Positions 42,801 through 46,699 of a DNA stretch of 46,699 nucleotides are shown here, piece by piece. How positions within the stretch are numbered: the stretch's first letter is position 1; every line of letters begins with the position of its first letter. This DNA is from an uncultured Myxococcales bacterium (GTDB lineage: Bacteria; Myxococcota_A; Polyangia; Polyangiales; Polyangiaceae): the NCBI GenBank assembly GCA_937949945.1, contig CALFEQ010000057.1, positions 1-46,699 on the forward strand, read 5' to 3'. Under the pieces are notes generated by a model. That model made no database searches. It saw only the letters and a list, made by a program, of their open reading frames with translations, and had not been told where the DNA came from. The position numbers and the translations under genes are program-made.

Positions 42801-42910
42801 CGAGCGTCGGCGGTCGGTACGTGACCCGGGCGGGCACGAGCGACCCAGATCTCCGCCATCCCCCCCGTGGCGATTTTGGAAAGTAGGTCGTAGCCCGCGA
42901 TGCGTTCCAT
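39836..42910 (-). CDS. Ser/Thr kinase with STAS-zinc ribbon-STAS-zinc ribbon-TM array
   Basis: This 1024-residue kinase has the catalytic set K49, HRDVSPHN (D155, N160), DFG 173-175 and SPE 199-201. After an acidic linker it continues with a STAS-like domain at about 398-495 (FGITVVTLRGRID, then VERVTSFGVREWLEML with a Ser at 441 in the position of the SpoIIAA phospho-site). Next come a four-Cys zinc ribbon (C496, C499, C526, C529), a second STAS-like domain (about 585-660, SVRWNRIFDGIEGKLVIDF and VSSEGATNF), and a second zinc ribbon (C676, C679, C706, C709). A transmembrane helix follows at about 772-795, then a C-terminal extracytoplasmic domain. The middle block is homologous to the same block in the upstream FIST protein. 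The start is the ATG at 42910, 43 bp after that gene. Confidence 0.9.
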   Translation of the reverse strand: MERIAGYDLLSKIATGGMAEIWVARARPGHVPTADARGLREAQGLCVIKRLLPQHANNEDYKRMFLEEGRIGASLVHPNIVRMFDFGSDGGTYYLAMEYLHGEDLRVVNRINRAEGRTMPLAHAVDIIIRACAGLHYAHELRGPDGAPLELVHRDVSPHNVFLTFDGQVKVVDFGIAKSLDRRWETKHGTLKGKVPYMSPEQIKARRLDRRTDIYATGVMLYELVLGRRPYVLSAGGDFAMMMAIARHDLRRPREVSPDIDPVLEEIILRAITYDPRGRFQTMEEMAEALQRFAASRRLETGPGPLAAYMKSLFGARVDAWKAAQAQDLAAHVVQVEEERAQSALYEEEEPDSTTFVAEAADHSTASHTRPSGAPVPGAPPSAASLVASTSSGVAAVLEVFGITVVTLRGRIDEHFSGAALGGSLSGTVLFDLKHVERVTSFGVREWLEMLQAIEEQDDVDVWLARCSEAVVTQMSLIRTFAGKAKLLSFQAPFLCDDCGNSFSRTLDCEEDAAWFRDGRGELPRCPRCGGAAKLDDDPAFFAFAAPYAGLRVPERIRNVLATVQQSDGRDVDVVDKTVSNDETRVRVNRDVDRSVRWNRIFDGIEGKLVIDFRGAPRVSSEGATNFAHAIKALGAEVTNIEILECPVNVLTALGERATGGNERLRIVSVAFAGRCHSCGAARTGVVPMSEVVRVSDSGEPPFVPCRRCNAALDVSDTAPSLKILFNPPSSARAVAAAAPPSTPSPVSDLGEREPSAPAPPPSAAPREGAKDEPSRMLVVALVAAAAVLAVVLVIAGVLRARPSTGSMTSAVAAATTEAGASGVGAPSDAETSSVEIGPEAVEITITLPGSGSESDVALARSRAVLAAVERLERSVSPEVGAANLAAPPEADLSSIERRFNRDVGAFASPERTEVRVEGSGASAKVRVRYRIARWGWDQAVSFYDSRRVIFGLTLARALPNRRDGLVVVEVDASRHPDVVRGAVLLSLDERSTSTGFDALPRKPKASHNAVFAVGTASLSSRLK

Positions 42911-42953
42911 CTAAGGGTAGCGAGAGCCTCCTCGTCCTCCTCGAGCGCGGGGC

Positions 42954-45900
42954 TCATGGGTTCGGCGGTGCGGGTTTGAAGAACCGGATCGTTCGCCGCG
43001 CTCCGGCGGTCTCGATCTCGACCGGCATCGTCCCACGGACGGGCGTGGCCGCCCACTCCTCCGTCGAGGCCTTGCTGAACGAGTCCGTCCCGGTCACCGG
43101 GCGGCCGCCGACCGAGAGCACGACGTCGCCGGGGCGCACGCCCAGCTCGGCCGCCCGGCCGCGCAGGACGTTCACGACGACGAGATCGCCCTCGGAGTGC
43201 ATCGTCGTTTCGAGCAACGGGAAGAAGCGTCCCACGACCATCCCCTGCAGGGAAGAGGTCTCTCGATAGGATGCCACCACGCGCTGGTAGGTCTCCTTCG
43301 GAAGCTTGTATCGAGCGAAGCCCTCGAGCCCCGACTCGCGCTTCCGCAGCGCCGCGTCGACGCGCTCGGGCGACGCCGTCGTCCCGAACTGCTTGAGATA
43401 ACGGTTCGCGATCGCCTCGTTCATGGCGCCCGACGGCTCGCGGATCCGGCCCTGGAGGAAGTCCGCGATCGGGCTCCCCGCGAGCTCGCGGTGGATCTGC
43501 GTCACGAGCCTGACGATGGCGTCGTTGCGCGCTTGCGCCATCGCTTGCTCGGCGGTCGCCGACAGCTCGCCCTTCCCGACGACGAAGACGTCCGATCCTT
43601 CGAGCACGAAGGGACGCTCCACCCACGCCGGCGGAAGGTCGACGTTCTGCATCCATCCAGCCGTGGTCGCAGGCTCCGGCTCCGAAGTCGGCGCCGGGGC
43701 CGTGGCGCTCGCCGGTGCGGAGACCGGGACGGTCGGGACCGCGCCGTTCGCGGGAGCGATGTTCGGGCGCGAGAGCTGCAAAACGCCGAGGACGACGACG
43801 GCGAGGCCGAGTGCGCCCACGGCGATGGTGAGCCCGAGGTTCCGCTTCGCCGGTCCCGCCGACGCCGCCGACGCCGGGCCCGCGACGTCGTCCGTCGGGC
43901 GCCGTTCGAGCACGCTCATGCCGCCGAGCGAGGACGCGGGCTCGCTCACGCTCGCGATGGGCGATTGCACGGACGGCTTCGTCTTCTGGGACGCGGCCGA
44001 AATCTGCGCTCGGAGGAACGCGAGCGTCCTGTTCGCGGGGTCGATGACCATCTCGCCGTTGCAGCGCTTGCAGTGCACGCGAGGCGGCTCGCCCGAGGCG
44101 AGCGCGTCACCGTGCTCTTGGATGCTGACGAGCGCCGTTCGGTAGACGCTGCACGCCGGGCAGTGCGCGTCGACGAGCGCCGAGACGATCGAGATACGGG
44201 CCGCGATCCCGGTCTGGGCGAGCCGTTCGACGACCTGCGAGGGAGCCTTCTCGACGGTGATCTTCGTCACCTCGGGTCCGAGCGCCCCGAGCGCCTGCTC
44301 GAGGTTGGTCAGACCGGCGGGCTCGACGCCCGTGACGCCACCGAGGTCGAGGACGAGCGAGCCCTCGATGCCGTCGAGGACGCGCTTCCAGCGCAGGTTG
44401 GCGCCGAGCTTGCTGTTGACGCGCACGCGCGTGAGGTTCCCCTCGACGGTCTTGTCGACGCCGTCGCGCGGTGCGGCGACGGGCTGCGCATCGAGCATGT
44501 CGTGGATCGCCCGGATGTCCTCCGGCACCGGCGCGAGCAGGTGCGGAGCGGCGAACGCGAAGTACGTGCGCACGTCGTCGTCGAATTGCCCTGTGCCCTC
44601 GCAGCGCGGGCACTGCGCGTCGGGGGCGATCCCGTCGCGGATGGCGTCGGCGTCGCGCTCGCAGTCGAGCTGCCGTTCGAACTGCTCGCCGCAGGCGCTG
44701 CAGAGATACGGTGCCCAGAACGAGACGATGTGCCCGTTCCCGGCGAACTTCCGGATCATGCTGAGCTGGTTCACGACCGGCTCGGACGCGCGCAGGAGAT
44801 AGAGCCTCCGCACGTCCTGCATCGCGCCCAGCATCGAGAGCCACTCGCGCACGCCGAAGCTCGTGATGCGCTCGACGCTGGCGAGATCGAACGCGACCGC
44901 GCCGCGCAGCTCGCGGCCCAGCGCCTCGCCCTTGAAGGACTCGGTCAGGCGTCCCGTGATCGTGACGAGCGTGACGTCGCCGTGCTTGGTCTTCTGGACG
45001 TTCGCGCCCGTCGTCCCGGAGGGTTGGAGCGGGAGGCGGGTGACCGCGCGAGACGGCCCCTTCGGCCGCGACAACGCGCCGGACGAAGAGGGGCTCGGCG
45101 GCGGGACGGGCGGCGGTACCGGCGGCGACGATGCGACGGGCGCCGGCTCGGGAGCGCGCGGGACGACCACCGCCGGCTCGGCCACCGCCTGCTTTCCGTT
45201 GGCGGCGCGCGCCGGAGCCGCCTTCTTGGGCAGAGGCGTGGGCGACTCGCTGAAGACGGTGAGGGTCATCGTCTGGTTGTGGAGGTCGCAGTGGCCCGTC
45301 GCGTAGGGGCTGATCTCGCCGTAGGAGTAGAAGCCGGTGATGTGGCTCTGCTGCTCCTTGGGGAGCGCATCGAGGACGGCCTCGACCTCCTCCTCGATGC
45401 GGTCGCCGAGGACGAGGCGGCGACCGACGCAGGAGATGGCGACGACGAGCGAGTCCTTGCCGACGGGAGCACCGGTCTCCTTGGCCATCGCGCCGGCGAG
45501 CGACGCACCGCCGATGAGGCGGTCGAAGTCGGCCTTCATGAGCTGGGCGAGGTAGCCCTTGGGGATGTCGCCGGCGAAGGTGAGGGAGTTCTTCTGGTGG
45601 TCGACGGCGAGGAGCGTGCGGACGAGGAACTTGTCGTCCTTGGAAGAGGCGCGGAGCGAGAGGGGGAAGAGGAGGCCGGAGGCGGGTAGCTCCTTGGCCT
45701 TCTCGCCGAGGTACTCCTTGTAGAGAGCGAGAGCGGGCTTTCCGTCGAGCTCGTAGAGGACGTTGCCCTCGCTGCGGGTGACGACGCGCTCGGGGCCGAA
45801 CTTGTCCCAGCCGCCCTTGGAGCCGTGGCCGATCTGGATGTGGTCGCCGTAGAAGCCGACGGCGGCGACGATGTTGCTCTTCACCTTGGAGCCGACGGCG

Positions 45901-46699
45901 ACCCAGGTCTGCTTGAAGCGCGAGCCGTCGCCGGACAGGCCTCCGGAGACGACGACGGACTCGTCGAGGACGGAGTTGAGGCCGCGTACGAGCTCGGAGC
46001 CGTTGACGTTGAGGCCTTCGGAGAGGACGAGGACGCCGCGGAGGCCCGGGCGAGCGGCGAGCTTCTTCGCGATCGCCTGACCGGTCGAGAAGGAGTCGCC
46101 CGGTCCTGCGACGTCCATCGACGTGAGCATCAGATCGGTCTTCTCGAACCGCGTGACGGTCACGGAGATCGACCGGTCGCGGACCGTCGTGCCGTGGATC
46201 TCCCCCGCGCTCGAGCAGCCCATCACGACCGAACGCGGGTACGCCTTCGCGAGGGCGTGGAAGGGCGACGGATCCTCGAGGATCTCGGGCGCACCGAACG
46301 CGAGGACGAGCGTGCGCGGCGAGTCGAGCTCGGGGAGTCGAGAAACCGACCAGGTCTTCGTGTCGTGATCCCAAGCGAAGCTCGTGACGGTGAAGCCTTG
46401 CGGAGGCGCAGCGAGCGGCCGCGTCGATCCACCGTCGAGCTCGAGCTCGATCGTGTCGTCGATCGGCGAGCGACGCGCCGGCGTGGGCACCGGAGGCGGC
46501 GGCTTGCGAGCGGGCGGCGGCGTCGCACGCATGGGGGCCGGCGTGTGCCGCGGGGGAGGCGGCGGCGGGCGTACGGTGACGACCCCCTGCGCCGGAGCCG
46601 CCTTCTTGGGCAGAGGCGTGGGCGACTCGCTGAAGACGGTGAGGGTCATCGTCTGGTTGTGGAGGTCGCAGTGGCCCGTCGCGTAGGGGCTGATCTCGC
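42954..46699 (-). CDS. FIST-STAS-zinc ribbon-STAS-zinc ribbon-TM-PDZ protein (partial)
   Basis: The reading frame is open to the right edge, so the 5' end is missing; at least 1248 residues are present. Numbered from the Met at 46649, a Pro-rich linker (20-85) is followed by a FIST_N/FIST_C small-ligand sensory module (about 85-460; SAGEIHG, GGLSGDG, then a C-terminal FYSYGEI). A STAS-like domain (about 550-645) has VERITSFGVREWLSML with S597. A Cys ribbon (CSACG, CPRC), a second STAS-like domain (about 745-815, without the Ser), a second ribbon (CPAC, CKRC), a TM helix near 935-958 and a PDZ domain at about 1150-1215 (LGVRPGDVVLSVGG) follow. The residues before 46649 repeat the end of a FIST_C, so the protein likely has two FIST modules. 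It is first in the three-gene operon. Confidence 0.85.
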   Translation of the reverse strand, partial: EISPYATGHCDLHNQTMTLTVFSESPTPLPKKAAPAQGVVTVRPPPPPPRHTPAPMRATPPPARKPPPPVPTPARRSPIDDTIELELDGGSTRPLAAPPQGFTVTSFAWDHDTKTWSVSRLPELDSPRTLVLAFGAPEILEDPSPFHALAKAYPRSVVMGCSSAGEIHGTTVRDRSISVTVTRFEKTDLMLTSMDVAGPGDSFSTGQAIAKKLAARPGLRGVLVLSEGLNVNGSELVRGLNSVLDESVVVSGGLSGDGSRFKQTWVAVGSKVKSNIVAAVGFYGDHIQIGHGSKGGWDKFGPERVVTRSEGNVLYELDGKPALALYKEYLGEKAKELPASGLLFPLSLRASSKDDKFLVRTLLAVDHQKNSLTFAGDIPKGYLAQLMKADFDRLIGGASLAGAMAKETGAPVGKDSLVVAISCVGRRLVLGDRIEEEVEAVLDALPKEQQSHITGFYSYGEISPYATGHCDLHNQTMTLTVFSESPTPLPKKAAPARAANGKQAVAEPAVVVPRAPEPAPVASSPPVPPPVPPPSPSSSGALSRPKGPSRAVTRLPLQPSGTTGANVQKTKHGDVTLVTITGRLTESFKGEALGRELRGAVAFDLASVERITSFGVREWLSMLGAMQDVRRLYLLRASEPVVNQLSMIRKFAGNGHIVSFWAPYLCSACGEQFERQLDCERDADAIRDGIAPDAQCPRCEGTGQFDDDVRTYFAFAAPHLLAPVPEDIRAIHDMLDAQPVAAPRDGVDKTVEGNLTRVRVNSKLGANLRWKRVLDGIEGSLVLDLGGVTGVEPAGLTNLEQALGALGPEVTKITVEKAPSQVVERLAQTGIAARISIVSALVDAHCPACSVYRTALVSIQEHGDALASGEPPRVHCKRCNGEMVIDPANRTLAFLRAQISAASQKTKPSVQSPIASVSEPASSLGGMSVLERRPTDDVAGPASAASAGPAKRNLGLTIAVGALGLAVVVLGVLQLSRPNIAPANGAVPTVPVSAPASATAPAPTSEPEPATTAGWMQNVDLPPAWVERPFVLEGSDVFVVGKGELSATAEQAMAQARNDAIVRLVTQIHRELAGSPIADFLQGRIREPSGAMNEAIANRYLKQFGTTASPERVDAALRKRESGLEGFARYKLPKETYQRVVASYRETSSLQGMVVGRFFPLLETTMHSEGDLVVVNVLRGRAAELGVRPGDVVLSVGGRPVTGTDSFSKASTEEWAATPVRGTMPVEIETAGARRTIRFFKPAPPNP
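45209..45319. repeat. Internal copy of 111-bp exact repeat
   Basis: These 111 bp are identical to 46589-46699, 1380 bp (460 codons) away, inside the FIST gene. They encode the end of a FIST_C domain and the start of a Lys/Pro linker (EISPYATGHCDLHNQT, then MTLTVFSESPTPLPKKAAPA). Confidence 0.9.
46589..46699. repeat. Edge copy of 111-bp exact repeat
   Basis: This copy runs to the last base of the window, so the true repeat may be longer. Its identity to 45209-45319 is complete and in the same reading frame. Confidence 0.9.

Noticed and set aside
1..46699. tRNA, rRNA, insertion sequences, prophage or integrase genes
   Set aside because: I looked in the gaps for cloverleaf-like sequences and for transposase or integrase motifs in the proteins and found none. 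Short RNA genes could still be missed without a covariance search.

Overview
The window is high-GC DNA (roughly 70% G+C by eye) with the look of a Myxococcota chromosome, probably Polyangiales-like. The signs are two large Hanks-type Ser/Thr kinases with C-terminal membrane segments, many lipoproteins with Ala/Asp-rich or Cys-rich mature regions (Kelch, delta-60, LamG-phosphoesterase), orphan histidine kinases, and frequent GTG/TTG starts. I saw no tRNA, rRNA, CRISPR array, transposase or phage gene. About 35 coding regions account for nearly all the DNA. The gene at the right edge is partial.

Layout. 1-1.9 kb: a six-ligand di-iron carboxylate protein followed by a TetR regulator, with a 19-bp palindrome just upstream. 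2-9.7 kb: a bitopic membrane protein with six copies of an S-[YH]-V-A motif, a Kelch lipoprotein divergent from a Ser/Thr kinase, a DUF4403-like lipoprotein and a small lipoprotein. 9.8-15 kb: succinate dehydrogenase/fumarate reductase (anchor, flavoprotein, Fe-S) and a divergent glutaryl-CoA dehydrogenase. 15.4-22.4 kb: trmL, an outer-membrane protein plus P460-like cytochrome pair, two zinc-ribbon membrane proteins, a pterin carbinolamine dehydratase, RNase III overlapping tail-to-tail with a parvulin isomerase gene, and a small basic protein. 22.6-26.6 kb: an NtrY-like histidine kinase, a YhhQ-type queuosine precursor transporter and a zinc-ribbon/zincin membrane protein, all on the minus strand. 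26.8-32 kb: a LamG-phosphoesterase lipoprotein, a coupled PpiC/HupE pair and a Cys-rich lipoprotein ending in a strong terminator.

32-36.1 kb is a ZraP-ZraS-ZraR-like locus. A four-LTxxQ Spy/CpxP-like lipoprotein lies divergent from a histidine kinase/sigma-54 activator pair. The intergenic region carries one sigma-54-type promoter in each direction with nearly the same 14-bp core, and interlocking perfect inverted repeats between them.

38.8-46.7 kb is a tightly packed three-gene minus-strand operon that I cannot match to a named system. It contains a FIST-STAS-zinc ribbon-STAS-zinc ribbon-TM-PDZ protein, a Ser/Thr kinase carrying the same STAS-ribbon-STAS-ribbon-TM block, and a degenerate receiver fused to an RsbW-like ATPase. 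It has the parts of a membrane-anchored partner-switching relay and is the best candidate here for an undescribed system. Its first gene also shows an exact 111-bp in-frame repeat 1380 bp apart that reaches the window edge.

A second theme is a family of seven-base tandem repeats (TCCTCAG/TCCTCGG, GGCTCCA, TCGGGCC and related) in several intergenic gaps. Four arrays begin directly, or within a base or two, at a stop codon. They form nested inverted repeats, and one supplies the apparent ribosome-binding site of sdhA.
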